Of a DNA stretch of 49,378 bases, positions 22,473 through 31,763 are shown in pieces. Numbering within the stretch: position 1 is the stretch's first letter; each line of letters begins with the position of its first letter. The notes beneath the pieces were generated by a model. It ran no database searches. It saw only the letters and a program-made list of their open reading frames with translations, and had not been told where the DNA came from. The DNA is from Actinomycetospora chibensis. Its GTDB lineage: Bacteria > Actinomycetota > Actinomycetes > Mycobacteriales > Pseudonocardiaceae. Position numbers and translations under genes: made by a program. Where the stretch lies: contig NZ_JAQZAM010000031.1 in the NCBI RefSeq assembly GCF_028737215.1, forward strand, positions 1 to 49,378, in the 5' to 3' direction.

Positions 22473-23180
22473 GGGGGACAGGTGCGCGGAGAGGTCGCTC
22501 GCGGCCGCGGCGGTGGCGGCGGCGTGGGCGGCGAGGCGGGGGCGCAGGCGCGGCGCGGGGCCGGAGACGGTGAGCGCGGCGACGATCCCGCCGTGGAACC
22601 CGCGCACCGGGGCGGCCGCGCCGGCGAGCTTGGGGTCGAACTCGCCGTCCACCACGGCGTGGCCCGCGGCGCGCACCCGCGCGAGGACCTCGGGGTCGGC
22701 GCCGACCGCCCGGGCGGCCGCCTCGTCGCGCTCGGAGAGCAGCACCCGGCCCGTGGACGTCGTCGCCGGCGGGATGTCGTCGACGTCGAAGCGCGCCCGG
22801 GCGGGCCCGCCGCCGGCGTCGGCCGTCAGCAGCGTGGCCACCCGGGACCCGTGCAGGCGGCACAGCGACGCCTGCTCGCCGGTGCGCGCGGCGAGGGCGA
22901 TCAGGGCGGGGCGCGCCAGCGCGACCAGGCGGGCCTCGGTGGTGCGGGCGGCCAAGGCGTAGAGCCGCCAGCCGAGGGCGTAGCGCCGGCTCGCCGGGTC
23001 GCGCTCGACGAGGCCCTCGTCCTCGAGGGCGGCGAGGGCCCGCGACACCTGGCTGGGCTGGCGTCCGGTCTCCTCGGCCACCCGGGCCACGCCGAGCCCG
23101 GCGGTCAGCGCCTCGGGCGAGGACAGCACGTCGAGCAGCTCCATGTCGCGGCGCAGGCCCGCCGAGCGTGGGCGGGTCAC
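22467..23180 (-). CDS. IclR-family transcriptional regulator
   Basis: The 237-residue protein starts at a GTG overlapping the stop of the upstream membrane-protein gene. Winged helix: MELLDVLSSPEALTAGLGVA, RVAEETGRQPSQVSRALAAL, then VERDPASRRYALGWRLYALA. The effector domain follows: LARPALIALAARTGEQASLC, TTSTGRVLLSERDE and VRGFHGGIVAALTVSGPAPR. IclR proteins answer to organic acids and sugar acids. The divergent genes 83 bases beyond the partner membrane gene encode an enolase-superfamily dehydratase and two dehydrogenases, the probable regulon. Confidence 0.85.
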   Translation of the reverse strand: MTRPRSAGLRRDMELLDVLSSPEALTAGLGVARVAEETGRQPSQVSRALAALEDEGLVERDPASRRYALGWRLYALAARTTEARLVALARPALIALAARTGEQASLCRLHGSRVATLLTADAGGGPARARFDVDDIPPATTSTGRVLLSERDEAAARAVGADPEVLARVRAAGHAVVDGEFDPKLAGAAAPVRGFHGGIVAALTVSGPAPRLRPRLAAHAAATAAAASDLSAHLSPT

Positions 23181-23659
23181 GAGGACAGCCCCAGCGAGGC
23201 CAGCCCCAGCATCACCAGCGCCGTGACCCCGCCGAGCGTCCAGGCCGCGGTGCGCCACCAGTTGGTCCGCGTCAGCCGGGCGTGGACGGCCGGGTCCCAG
23301 CCCTGCGCCAGCCGCTGGTGGCACGGCACCGAGACGGCGACGGTCACGCCCACCGTGGCGGCGCCGCACAGCCCCGCAGCGAGCGCGAGCACGAACGGGA
23401 CGCCGGGCGGCTGCCAGACGAGCAGCACCGCGCACGTCAGCCCCTGCACCGCCCAGGGCCCGCTGACCAGCAGGCCCATGATCCGCGTGTGCCGGCCGTG
23501 CACCGCGACCCAGTCACTTCCGACCATGTGGGCGAACCCGGGGTAGACGAGCAGCTGGATCACCCAGACCAGCCCGACGCAGAACCAGACGGCGGCGAGG
23601 TGCAGGCCCAGCACGGCCATCCCCAGCAGACCCGTCCCCAGCAGCGGAGGTGCGCTCAC
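23177..23659 (-). CDS. Integral membrane protein (DUF1772-like)
   Basis: The 160-residue protein has four hydrophobic helices: MAVLGLHLAAVWFCVGLVWV, a helix near WAVQGLTCAVLLVWQ, PFVLALAAGLCGAATVGVTV and TLGGVTALVMLGLASLG. VPCHQRLAQGWDPAVHARLT and NWWRTAAWT before the last helix recall the P-x-N-x-x-L / N-W-x-R pattern of DUF1772 proteins. Its function is unknown. It is the first gene of a two-gene unit with IclR and divergent from the enolase-superfamily gene. No ribosome binding site is evident at the GTG. Confidence 0.6.
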   Translation of the reverse strand: MSAPPLLGTGLLGMAVLGLHLAAVWFCVGLVWVIQLLVYPGFAHMVGSDWVAVHGRHTRIMGLLVSGPWAVQGLTCAVLLVWQPPGVPFVLALAAGLCGAATVGVTVAVSVPCHQRLAQGWDPAVHARLTRTNWWRTAAWTLGGVTALVMLGLASLGLSS

Positions 23660-23742
23660 CGCACGGATTCTTGCCCCACCCGTCGACGACTTCTCTACTG
23701 ACCCGCGCCGGACCGGCAGACGACGAGGGAGGGCAGTCCGAC

Positions 23743-24828
23743 GTGAAGATCACCGACATTCGTCTCGAGCACCGCGAGACCGTCCTCGACCCGCCCTGCT
23801 ACGCCGCCTGGGACCCCGAGCCCCGCACCCGTTTCGCCGCGACGATCGTCCGGGTCGAGACCGACGAGGGCGTCGTCGGCGTCGGCTCGGGCGACACCAT
23901 GGCCGGGTTCGACGGCTACCGCGAGCTGTTCCTCGGCACCGACCCGCTGGCCACCGAGCTGCAGGTGCGGCGCATCGAGTCGATCGGCTTCCACGCCGGC
24001 CGGTTCTGGCCGCTCGAGTCCGCGCTCTGGGACATCGTCGGCCAGGTCGCCGGCCTCCCCGTCGCCACGCTCTTCGGCGGCGTCACCGACCGCGTGCCCG
24101 TCTATGCGTCCTGGTGCTCGGAGCAGCCGCCGGGGCGCCGGGCGGAGGACGCCCACCGGCTGGTGGAGGACGGCATCCGCGCCGTCAAGATCCGGGCCCA
24201 CCCGCGGCGGCTGCGCCAGGGCGTCGCGGCTGTCGCCGCGGTCCGCGAGGCCGTCGGCGACCGGCTCGACATCATGGTCGACCTCAACCAGGCCTGGCGG
24301 ATGGGCGGCGACGTCACCGAGCCGCTCGAGCTCGCCGAGGTGCGGCGCGTCGTCCGGCGCCTCGCCGAGTACGACGTCGCCTGGGTCGAGGAGCCGTTGC
24401 CCTACGCCGACGCCGACGGGCACCGCCTGCTGCGCGCGGACAACCCGGGCGTGCGGATCGCGGCGGGGGAGATGCTGGACTCGCTGCCGCAGACGCTGGC
24501 GCTCCTCGAGGCCGACGCGCTGGACGTCTACCAGGCCGACGTCGTGCTCGCGCTCGGGATGACGCGGTCCCGCCAGCTCGCCGAGGCCGCCCGCGCCCGG
24601 CACCGTCGCTTCACCCCGCACACCTGGACCAACGGCCTGGGCCTGCTCGCGAACCTGCACGTCGCCGCAGGCGTCGGTGCCGGGCCCTACCTGGAGTTCC
24701 CCGACGACCCGGCCGGCGGCTGGACCCCGGAGCGCCGCGACTTCCTGCTCGCGGAGCCGCTGCGCCCCGACCCCGACGGCATGCTCGTCGTTCCCGAGGC
24801 GCCCGGGCTGGGCGCCGTGCTCGCCTGA
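23743..24828 (+). CDS. Enolase-superfamily (mandelate racemase-like) enzyme
   Basis: A GTG nine bases after GGGAGGG gives 361 residues. The capping domain occupies the first 110; the barrel has K149-I-R151 (KxK is usual in this subgroup), the metal ligands D180 (VDLNQAW), E216 or E217 (WVEEP) and E243 (AGEML), and a D266/H293 pair (QADVV, FTPHTWTNG) typical of mandelate racemase-type acid sugar dehydratases. The reaction is alpha-proton abstraction from a carboxylate, probably dehydration of a sugar acid; the second Lys being Arg makes the exact chemistry uncertain. Two dehydrogenases follow. Confidence 0.82.
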   Translation: MKITDIRLEHRETVLDPPCYAAWDPEPRTRFAATIVRVETDEGVVGVGSGDTMAGFDGYRELFLGTDPLATELQVRRIESIGFHAGRFWPLESALWDIVGQVAGLPVATLFGGVTDRVPVYASWCSEQPPGRRAEDAHRLVEDGIRAVKIRAHPRRLRQGVAAVAAVREAVGDRLDIMVDLNQAWRMGGDVTEPLELAEVRRVVRRLAEYDVAWVEEPLPYADADGHRLLRADNPGVRIAAGEMLDSLPQTLALLEADALDVYQADVVLALGMTRSRQLAEAARARHRRFTPHTWTNGLGLLANLHVAAGVGAGPYLEFPDDPAGGWTPERRDFLLAEPLRPDPDGMLVVPEAPGLGAVLA

Positions 24829-24843
24829 CGGGCACCCCGAGAC

Positions 24844-24884
24844 GGCGGTCCCGGCTCCGACCCCCCCTCGGAGCCGGGACCGCC
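24844..24884 (+). terminator. 17-bp hairpin between pathway genes
   Basis: GGCGGTCCCGGCTCCGA (24844-24860) pairs perfectly with 24868-24884 around a loop of seven C. It lies between the enolase-superfamily gene and the aldehyde dehydrogenase. It could attenuate or stabilise the upstream message, since no new promoter is obvious after it. Confidence 0.65.
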
Positions 24885-24908
24885 ACCCACACACCCGCAA
24901 GGAGTCCC

Positions 24909-26396
24909 GTGACCGGCACGACCGACTGGGCCGCCCGCGCCGCGGCGTTCCGCCCGGCGACCACGCTGTTCGTCGACGGCGCCGAGCGCGCGGCGGCCGA
25001 CGGCGCCACCTTCCCGACGATCTCCCCGCGCGACGGCGCCGTCGTCGCCGAGGTCGCCCACGCCGGACGCGCGGACGTGGACCTCGCCGTCGGCGCCGCT
25101 CGGCGGGTGTTCGAGGAGGGGACCTGGTCCCGGGCCGCGCCCGCCGTGCGCAAGCGGGTCCTGCTGCGCTTCGCCGAGCTGGTGCGCCGCGACGCCGAGC
25201 ACCTCGCGCTGGCCGAGACCCTCGACGTCGGCAAGCCGATCCGCGAGTCGATGAACGTCGATGTCGCGACCTGCGCCGACGTGCTGGCCTGGTACGGCGA
25301 GGCGATCGACAAGCGTTACGACGCGATCGCCCCCACCGGGCCCGGCAGCCTCGCGACGATCACTCGCGAGCCCCTCGGGGTCGTGGCCGCGGTCGTCCCC
25401 TGGAACTACCCGCTGATCCTCACCTCGTGGAAGATCGGTCCGGCGCTCGCCGCGGGCAACAGCGTCATCCTCAAGCCGGCCGAGCAGTCGCCGCTCTCGG
25501 CGCTGCACCTCGCGCGCCTCGGCGCCGAGGCCGGGCTGCCCGACGGCGTGCTGCAGGTGCTCTCCGGCGACGGGCCGGGCACGGGCGCCGCCCTCGGCCT
25601 CCACGACGTCGTCGACAAGGTCGCGTTCACCGGCTCGGTCGGGACGGGCCGGGCGTTCCAGCGCTACGCGGGGGAGTCCAACGGCAAGGCCGTCGCCGTC
25701 GAGGCGGGCGGGAAGTCCGCGCAGCTCGTGCTCGCCGACGCCCCGGACCTCGACGCGGTCGCCGACGCCGTGTGCTGGGGGATCTTCTACAACGCCGGCC
25801 AGACCTGCCACGCCGGCTCGCGGCTCATCGTCGACCGCCACGTCCACGAGGCGCTGCTCGACCGCGTGCTCACGCGCGCCAAGGAGTTCGTCGTCGGCGA
25901 CCCGCTCGACCCCGACACGGTCCTGGGCGCCGTCGTCGACGGAACCCAGCTCGCCCGGATCGAGGGCTACGTCGACCTCGCGCGGTCCGAGGGCGCGGTC
26001 CTCGCGACCGGCGGCGGGCGGCCGCAGCCCGTCCCCGGCGGCACCTACACCGAGCCGACCGTGCTCGATGGCGTCGACCCGGCCTCGCGCGTGGCCCAGG
26101 AGGAGATCTTCGGACCGGTGCTGTCGGTCATGGTGTGCGACGGGCCGGCACACGGGGTCGAGCTGGCGAACGAGACGCGGTTCGGGCTCGCCGCGTCGGT
26201 GTGGACGTCGGACCTGACCGTCGCCCACCGGACGGCGGCGGCGCTGCGGGCCGGCACGGTGTGGGTGAACACCTACGACGCCGCGTCCGTCACGACGCCG
26301 TTCGGCGGCTTCGGGGACTCGGGCGGTGGTCGCGACCGTTCGCTGCAGGCCCTCGACGCCTACTCGGCACCCAAGACCACGTGGTTCGCCCTGTGA
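24909..26396 (+). CDS. Aldehyde dehydrogenase (NAD(P)+), PuuC-like
   Basis: The GTG start follows AAGGAG; 495 residues is the normal family length. The catalytic set is complete: N166 (VPWNYP), the cofactor Lys in ILKPAEQSPLSALHLA, the TGSVGTGRAF loop, E265 (VAVEAGGKS) and nucleophile C300 (YNAGQTCHAGSRL). EIFGPVLSVM and the late NTYDAASVTTPFGGFGDSG are also standard. Closest by eye to gamma-glutamyl-aminobutyraldehyde or betaine aldehyde dehydrogenases. It would oxidise the aldehyde made in the pathway begun by the enolase-superfamily enzyme. Confidence 0.9.
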   Translation: MTGTTDWAARAAAFRPATTLFVDGAERAAADGATFPTISPRDGAVVAEVAHAGRADVDLAVGAARRVFEEGTWSRAAPAVRKRVLLRFAELVRRDAEHLALAETLDVGKPIRESMNVDVATCADVLAWYGEAIDKRYDAIAPTGPGSLATITREPLGVVAAVVPWNYPLILTSWKIGPALAAGNSVILKPAEQSPLSALHLARLGAEAGLPDGVLQVLSGDGPGTGAALGLHDVVDKVAFTGSVGTGRAFQRYAGESNGKAVAVEAGGKSAQLVLADAPDLDAVADAVCWGIFYNAGQTCHAGSRLIVDRHVHEALLDRVLTRAKEFVVGDPLDPDTVLGAVVDGTQLARIEGYVDLARSEGAVLATGGGRPQPVPGGTYTEPTVLDGVDPASRVAQEEIFGPVLSVMVCDGPAHGVELANETRFGLAASVWTSDLTVAHRTAAALRAGTVWVNTYDAASVTTPFGGFGDSGGGRDRSLQALDAYSAPKTTWFAL

Positions 26397-26401
26397 CCGG
26401 G

Positions 26402-27601
26402 ATGAACGCCGTGAGCGGCCTCGTGCACGCTGCCGGGGTGAGCACCGACGTCCACGCCCCCTGCGCCGGCGTCGCCGCCGGCACCGCGTTCCTGTCCGGC
26501 CCCGGGCCGGTCGTCGACTTCGGGCCCGGCGCGGTGGCCCGAATCCCCGCGCACCTCGCCGCGCTGTCCGCGCGACGGGTGCTCGTGGTCACCGACCCCG
26601 GCCTGCGTGCGGCCGGGGTCGTGGACGCCGTCGTCGGGCCGCTCGCCGCGTCCGGCGCGGTCGTCGAGGTCTTCGACGCGGTGCGCGGCAACCCCACGGT
26701 GGCCGTCGTCGAGCAGGGCGCCGAGCACGCGCGGGCTCTGGGCCTCGACGCGGTGCTCGCGCTCGGGGGCGGGTCGAGCCTCGACGCCGCCAAGGGGATC
26801 GCGCTGCTCGCGCCGTCGCCCGGCGCCCGGGCCGACGGCAGCGGGGTGACGCCCGCGGCGGGCCTCCCGCTCGTGGCCGTGCCGACCACTGCGGGCACGG
26901 GGGCCGAGACGAACGGCTTCGGGGTGCTCGAGGACCCCGCGAACCGGCAGAAGGTCTACTGCGGCGACGCGAGCGTCGTGCCCCGGGTCGCGCTGCTCGA
27001 CCCGGAGCTCACGCTCGGCCTGCCCGCGTCGGCCACCGCCGCGACCGGCGTCGACGCGCTGGTGCACGGCATCGAGTCGCTGGCCTCGCGCGGCCGCGAC
27101 CCGATGTCCGAGGCGTTCGCCGCCGAGGCCGTCCGCCGGGCGTGGGTGTGGCTGCCGGTGGCGGTGGCCGACGGGAGCGACCCGCGGGCGCGCGCCGAGA
27201 TGCTCGTCGCGGCGCACCTGGCCGGACAGGCGCTCACGCGCAGCGGGCTCGGCCTGGTGCACGGGCTCGCGCACGCCCTGAGCCTGCACACGGGTGCGGT
27301 GCACGGGCCGGCCCTGGCCGCCGTGCTGCCCGAGGTCGTGGCGTGGTCGCTCGACGCCGACCCCGCGGGGTGGGGACGCGCCGCCGAGGCCGCTGGCCTG
27401 CGTGGGCCCGCGGCCCTGCCCGACGCGCTGGGAGGCCTGCTCGAGCAGGTCGACACGCGGGTCTCGGTGGCCGACCTGGGCGCGGCCCCCGACGACCGCG
27501 AGGCCCTGGCGCGGACCGCGTTGGCCGACCCGGTCAGCCGCAACGCGCCGCGGCACCCGGCGTCCGTGGCCGAGCTGGTGGAGCTGCTCGCACGCTGCTG
27601 A
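26402..27601 (+). CDS. Iron-containing alcohol dehydrogenase
   Basis: The 399-residue protein begins five bases after the aldehyde dehydrogenase stop. The NAD site is LGGGSSLDAAKGIAL (121-135). The metal ligands are D218 and H222 (GVDALVHGIES), H287 (VHGLAHA) and H301 (AVHGPALA); the spacings 4, 65 and 14 equal those of FucO, so the site is intact. PTTAGTGAETNGFGV is typical of the family. It interconverts an alcohol and an aldehyde that the neighbouring dehydrogenase can then oxidise. The preferred alcohol is not evident. Confidence 0.9.
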   Translation: MNAVSGLVHAAGVSTDVHAPCAGVAAGTAFLSGPGPVVDFGPGAVARIPAHLAALSARRVLVVTDPGLRAAGVVDAVVGPLAASGAVVEVFDAVRGNPTVAVVEQGAEHARALGLDAVLALGGGSSLDAAKGIALLAPSPGARADGSGVTPAAGLPLVAVPTTAGTGAETNGFGVLEDPANRQKVYCGDASVVPRVALLDPELTLGLPASATAATGVDALVHGIESLASRGRDPMSEAFAAEAVRRAWVWLPVAVADGSDPRARAEMLVAAHLAGQALTRSGLGLVHGLAHALSLHTGAVHGPALAAVLPEVVAWSLDADPAGWGRAAEAAGLRGPAALPDALGGLLEQVDTRVSVADLGAAPDDREALARTALADPVSRNAPRHPASVAELVELLARC

Positions 27602-27826
27602 CACGCCGCCGAGCCTCACCCGGACGTGGGCGAGGTCACGGATCCGGGCTCCGCGTTGCGGTGTAGGGCCCGGCTTTGAGGTCATGCAACAGGTTTCGCC
27701 CCGGAGTCCTCACTCCTCGCGTAGCCCGTGCGTCGGCGCGGTCCCTACCGTCGATGGAGTGATCAGCAGCGGGCCGACGGGCGCTCGCCCAGCTCCCCCG
27801 GACTCCCGTAGGACAGAGGAGGCCTC

Positions 27827-29074
27827 GTGACCACCCTCGAGACCATTCCCGAGCACATCACCCGCATCAACAAGGCCAAGACGCCGATCGGCCCCGGCCG
27901 CCCCGGGGCCAGCACCGCGCACATCACGCCGTCGACCGAGCACCTGTCCACCGAGGACATCGAACGCCTCGGTGCCGAGCTCGAGGTCCTGCGTGACCAG
28001 GTCATGTCGTCGCTCGGCGACGACGACGCGCGCTACATCCGTCGCGTCATCCGTACCCAGCGCGGCCTCGAGGCGGCGGGACGCGTCCTGCTGCTCGGCG
28101 CGCTGTTCCCGCCGGCGTTCCTCGTCGGCACCGCGTCGCTCGCCCTGGCCAAGATCCTCGAGAACATGGAGATCGGCCACAACGTCCTGCACGGCCAGTG
28201 GGACTGGATGCGCGACCCGGAGATCAACTCCACCACCTGGGAGTGGGACCACGTCTCCACGGCCCGGAGCTGGCAGCAGACCCACAACTACCTGCACCAC
28301 ACGTACACCAACGTGCACGGCAAGGACCGGGACATCGGCTACAACGTGCTGCGGGTCGACCCCGACCAGCCGTGGGAGCCCATCTACCTGTTCCAGACCT
28401 TCACCAACGCCGGCCTCGCCATGATCTTCGAGTGGGGGATCGCGGCCTTCGACCTCGAGATCGACCAGGTCCAGCGCGGTGAGAAGACCTGGGCCGAGAA
28501 GATGCCCGAGCTCAAGGCGATGGGACGCAAGGCCGGCAAGCAGGCCCTCAAGGACTTCGTGGTCTTCCCCGCGCTGTCCGGGCCCTCGTTCGTCCCGGCC
28601 CTGGTCGGCGGCCTGCTCGCCAACCTCGTCCGCAACGTCTGGTCCCATGCGGTGATCTTCTGCGGTCACTTCCCCGTCGAGGTGGAGACCTTCGACGAGG
28701 AGCGGCTGGAGAACGAGACGCAGGCCGAGTGGTACGTCCGTCAGATGCTGGGCTCGGCCAACATCGAGGGCTCGAAGCTCCTGCACATCATGACCGGGAA
28801 CCTCTCGCACCAGATCGAGCACCACCTCTTCCCGGACATGCCCTCGAACCGCTACGGCACCATCGCGCCGCAGGTCCGCGACCTGTGCCGCCGCTACGGG
28901 CTGCCGTACCACGCGGGCCCGATGTGGAAGCAGTACGGCGGCGTGCTCGCCAAGATCGCCCGCCTGTCGTTCCCGGGCGGCCACAAGGGCCTCGCCAAGC
29001 GGCGCCTGCGGGCGCTGCCGTTCGGCCGCCGGCGCGCCGAGTCGCTCGACGCCGCCGCCCCCGCCGCAGCCTGA
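27827..29074 (+). CDS. Membrane fatty acid desaturase (DesA3-like)
   Basis: GTG start after GGAGGC; 415 residues. The three histidine boxes that hold the di-iron centre are complete: H118-N-V-L-H122, H153-N-Y-L-H157-H158 and H328-Q-I-E-H332-H333. The short hydrophobic segments ([20 protein letters not shown] and [18 protein letters not shown]) and [20 protein letters not shown] are typical of mycobacterial DesA3, the delta-9 stearoyl-CoA desaturase that makes oleate. It needs an electron-donor reductase, which is not next to it. The preceding 225 bases hold its promoter region and no gene. A PucR-type regulator faces it 18 bases downstream. Confidence 0.9.
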   Translation: MTTLETIPEHITRINKAKTPIGPGRPGASTAHITPSTEHLSTEDIERLGAELEVLRDQVMSSLGDDDARYIRRVIRTQRGLEAAGRVLLLGALFPPAFLVGTASLALAKILENMEIGHNVLHGQWDWMRDPEINSTTWEWDHVSTARSWQQTHNYLHHTYTNVHGKDRDIGYNVLRVDPDQPWEPIYLFQTFTNAGLAMIFEWGIAAFDLEIDQVQRGEKTWAEKMPELKAMGRKAGKQALKDFVVFPALSGPSFVPALVGGLLANLVRNVWSHAVIFCGHFPVEVETFDEERLENETQAEWYVRQMLGSANIEGSKLLHIMTGNLSHQIEHHLFPDMPSNRYGTIAPQVRDLCRRYGLPYHAGPMWKQYGGVLAKIARLSFPGGHKGLAKRRLRALPFGRRRAESLDAAAPAAA

Positions 29075-29092
29075 GCCCCGCTGCCGGGTGGC

Positions 29093-30301
29093 TCACCCCT
29101 CCGCGAGGGCGGGCCCCCCGGCGCGCAGGGCGAGGGTGACCTCGAGGCGGCCCACCGGGTCGTCGAGCACCCCGGCGAACGCCTCCTTGAGGCGCGCGAG
29201 CCGGTAGCGCACGGTCTGCGGGTGCACGTGCAGGCGCGTGGCGGCCTCGCCGACGTCGCCGTGGGCGTCGAGCCAGGCCGTCAGCGTCGTCACCGCCCGG
29301 TCGCGGGCCGCCGAGGTCATGCGTCGGAGGGGCTCGAGGCGCTGGGCCACGAGGTCGGCGGTGAGCGTGACGTCCGCGTGCAGCAGCAGGGCGAGCAGGT
29401 GGTCCTCGGAGCGGACGAGGCCCTCGTCGTCCAGGTGGCCCTCGAGGTGCAGGGCCCAGGTCGCCCGGGCCCGGGTGACGGTGCGCGGCACCTGGTCGGG
29501 CTCCACCGTCGGCCCGAGCACCGCCGTGGTGCCGCGCAGCGCGTCGGCCACGACGTCGAGCCGCCCCGGCCCCTCGGGGTCGGGGACGAAGACCACGCCC
29601 AGGCGGTCGACGACCGACCCCGCCACGTCCGGGGGCAGGCGTCGGCACACCAGCGGCAGCGACTCCTCGCTGGTCACCAGCGCGGCCATCGTCTTCGGCG
29701 TCGACCAGCCCGCCTCGCGGGCCAGGGCCTCGAGTTCGGCGCCCTCGGGGGCGGGCGTACGGCACAGACGCTCGACGAGGGCGTGCTGCCGCGCCTGGCG
29801 TGACCCCGCGGCCAGCGACTGCTCGTAGGCGTAGCCGGAGACCGACGCCGCGGCGAGCTGCTCGATGTAGGCGAAGAGCGCCTCGGCGAGCCGGAAGATC
29901 GACTCGGCCTCGAGCCCGTGGTCGCCGCTCGTGCCCGCGATGCGGCGCCACAGCACCCGCGAGCCGATGCGGTAGGCGCTCTGCAGGGCGTCCATGGTGC
30001 GGCCGTGGCGGTGCTCGACGCGGCCGAGCTCGAAGTAGACGGTGGTGTCCGGCAGGGCGTCGTCGGTGCCCAGCAGGTCGAGGAACTGGTCGAGCGCCAC
30101 GGAGACCCCGAGCCGGATGCGCCGGCCGAACTCGCCGTTCATCGACAGCGCGTACTCCGCGACCTCGGCGCGCACCTCGGCGATGATCTCGTCGCCGGTG
30201 CCGAGGACCACCGGGCGCAACCGGTCGCGGGCCGTGTCGGGGACGTCGGCCCAGGGGTGCCGTCGCGGGGCGTCCGACACCGCGCACACACCGTCGCTCA
30301 C
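29093..30301 (-). CDS. PucR/CdaR-type helix-turn-helix regulator
   Basis: I use the GTG at 30301 (MSDGVCAVSDAPRRHPWADV), giving 402 residues. The N-terminal half is helical (IIAEVRAEVAEYALSMNGEF; FLDLLGTDDALPDTTVYFEL) as in RsbR/CdaR-type sensors. The C-terminal 60 residues are the PucR HTH: TLTAWLDAHGDVGEAATRLH, VHPQTVRYRLARLKEAF. This architecture is common in actinobacteria, often near lipid or esterase genes. It is convergent with the desaturase and divergent from the esterase gene, either of which could be a target. Confidence 0.82.
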   Translation of the reverse strand: MSDGVCAVSDAPRRHPWADVPDTARDRLRPVVLGTGDEIIAEVRAEVAEYALSMNGEFGRRIRLGVSVALDQFLDLLGTDDALPDTTVYFELGRVEHRHGRTMDALQSAYRIGSRVLWRRIAGTSGDHGLEAESIFRLAEALFAYIEQLAAASVSGYAYEQSLAAGSRQARQHALVERLCRTPAPEGAELEALAREAGWSTPKTMAALVTSEESLPLVCRRLPPDVAGSVVDRLGVVFVPDPEGPGRLDVVADALRGTTAVLGPTVEPDQVPRTVTRARATWALHLEGHLDDEGLVRSEDHLLALLLHADVTLTADLVAQRLEPLRRMTSAARDRAVTTLTAWLDAHGDVGEAATRLHVHPQTVRYRLARLKEAFAGVLDDPVGRLEVTLALRAGGPALAEG

Positions 30302-30441
30302 GTGTCCAGTGTCGCAGGATCGGGCGAAGACGCCAGGACGGACGACGGCTGGCCCCGTCACCTTCGTCCTCTGCCGTGTTCTGCACGACTCACCCAGCCC
30401 GTGGCGCGGGTCCCGGTCGGGCGGAAGGCCAGGATGGTGGG

Positions 30442-31725
30442 GTGCACGGGTCCGCGCAGGCGCTCCTCCCGATCAGGGGAATGTGGGCGGCGCTCCGGGC
30501 GCCCGGTGCCCGGCCGGCGCTCGCGGTCGGCGCGGTCGCCGCCCTGATCGCGGGCGCGGGGCTGCGCCCGCTGACCCGGCGCTGGCCGGCGGCCGTCCTG
30601 GGGAGCCTGCTGTCGTCGACGGCCACCGAGACCCCGCGCGCCACGGCCGTGCTCCTCGGCACGGCGGCCGGCGTCGCGGCCCGCCGCGGGGCGCTGTGGA
30701 ACCCGGTGGGGCAGGCGGGGCTCGCGGTGACCGCGGGCGCGGTCGGGGTGCTGCTCACCCTGGACCGCCGGGCGCGGGCCGACTCCGAGGTCCTCGCCGA
30801 GGCGTTGCGCGCCGAGATCGGGCCGGTGGAGCTCCCGGCGCGCGCCGGCGTGGTGCGTTCCGTGCTCGCGCGCCGCCGGTACGCGACGGCCCGTGACGTC
30901 GCCTACGGCCCGGACCCGGTGGCGAACCTGCTCGACGTCTGGCGCGACCCGCTGCTGCCCGTCGACGCCCGGGCACCGGTGCTGCTGCAGATCCACGGCG
31001 GGGCGTGGTCCTCGGGCAGCAAGGCCGCCGACGCCCACCCGCTGATGGCGCACATGGTCGAGCGCGGCTGGGTGTGCGTCAGCGTCGACTACCGCCTCGG
31101 GCCCGCCGAGCGCTGGCCCGCGCAGATCGTCGACGTCAAGCGCGCGCTGGCCTGGACCCGCGCGCACATCGCCGACCACGGCGGCGACCCGGCCCGCATC
31201 GCGATCACCGGCGGGTCGTCGGGCGCCCACCTCGCCGCGCTCGCCGCGCTCACCCCGGGGGCCTGGCAGCCCGGGTTCCCGGACGTCGACACGTCGGTCG
31301 TCGCCGCCGTGTGCCTCTACGGCATCTACGACCTGACCAGCGACGACGGCAGCGGCACCCTCGACGAGCTCCTGGCCGAGACGATGATGCCCACCGCGCT
31401 GGGCGAGGACGCCCACCCGTACGTGGCCGCGTCCCCGGCGGCGCGCGTGCACCCCGACGCGCCGCCGTTCATGGTGCTGCACGGCTCCGCCGACGCGATC
31501 GTCGTGCCCGCGCAGAGCCGCGCGTTCGTCAGCCGGTTGCGGGCGGTGTCGGGGGCGCCGGTCGTGCACGCCGAGCTCGCGCACGCCCAGCACGGCTTCG
31601 ACCTCGTGCCCACCCCCCGCACCCTCGCCGCCGTCCGGGCGATCGCGGCCTTCCTGGAGGCGGTGGTGGGGCGGGGGACGCCCCGCCCGGGCCGGGCGGA
31701 CACGGTGGTCGCGGGCGCTCGATAA
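30442..31725 (+). CDS. Alpha/beta hydrolase (esterase/lipase), membrane-associated
   Basis: With the GTG at 30442 the protein has 427 residues; the ATG at 30481 is possible. Two or three hydrophobic stretches in the first 115 residues ([42 protein letters not shown]) anchor it in the membrane. The catalytic domain has the oxyanion motif [11 protein letters not shown] (about 183-193), nucleophile S259 in [13 protein letters not shown], the acid in [11 protein letters not shown] and His in AQHGFDLV. This resembles hormone-sensitive-lipase-like esterases of mycobacteria. Substrate unknown. Confidence 0.85.
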   Translation: MHGSAQALLPIRGMWAALRAPGARPALAVGAVAALIAGAGLRPLTRRWPAAVLGSLLSSTATETPRATAVLLGTAAGVAARRGALWNPVGQAGLAVTAGAVGVLLTLDRRARADSEVLAEALRAEIGPVELPARAGVVRSVLARRRYATARDVAYGPDPVANLLDVWRDPLLPVDARAPVLLQIHGGAWSSGSKAADAHPLMAHMVERGWVCVSVDYRLGPAERWPAQIVDVKRALAWTRAHIADHGGDPARIAITGGSSGAHLAALAALTPGAWQPGFPDVDTSVVAAVCLYGIYDLTSDDGSGTLDELLAETMMPTALGEDAHPYVAASPAARVHPDAPPFMVLHGSADAIVVPAQSRAFVSRLRAVSGAPVVHAELAHAQHGFDLVPTPRTLAAVRAIAAFLEAVVGRGTPRPGRADTVVAGAR

Positions 31726-31763
31726 GCTCGACGGACCACCCTCGATGTTTCGGAGAGTCCGCC

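Noticed and set aside
31726..31763. T-box leader for thrS
   Set aside because: The gap is under 40 bases and lacks a T-box motif or specifier hairpin.
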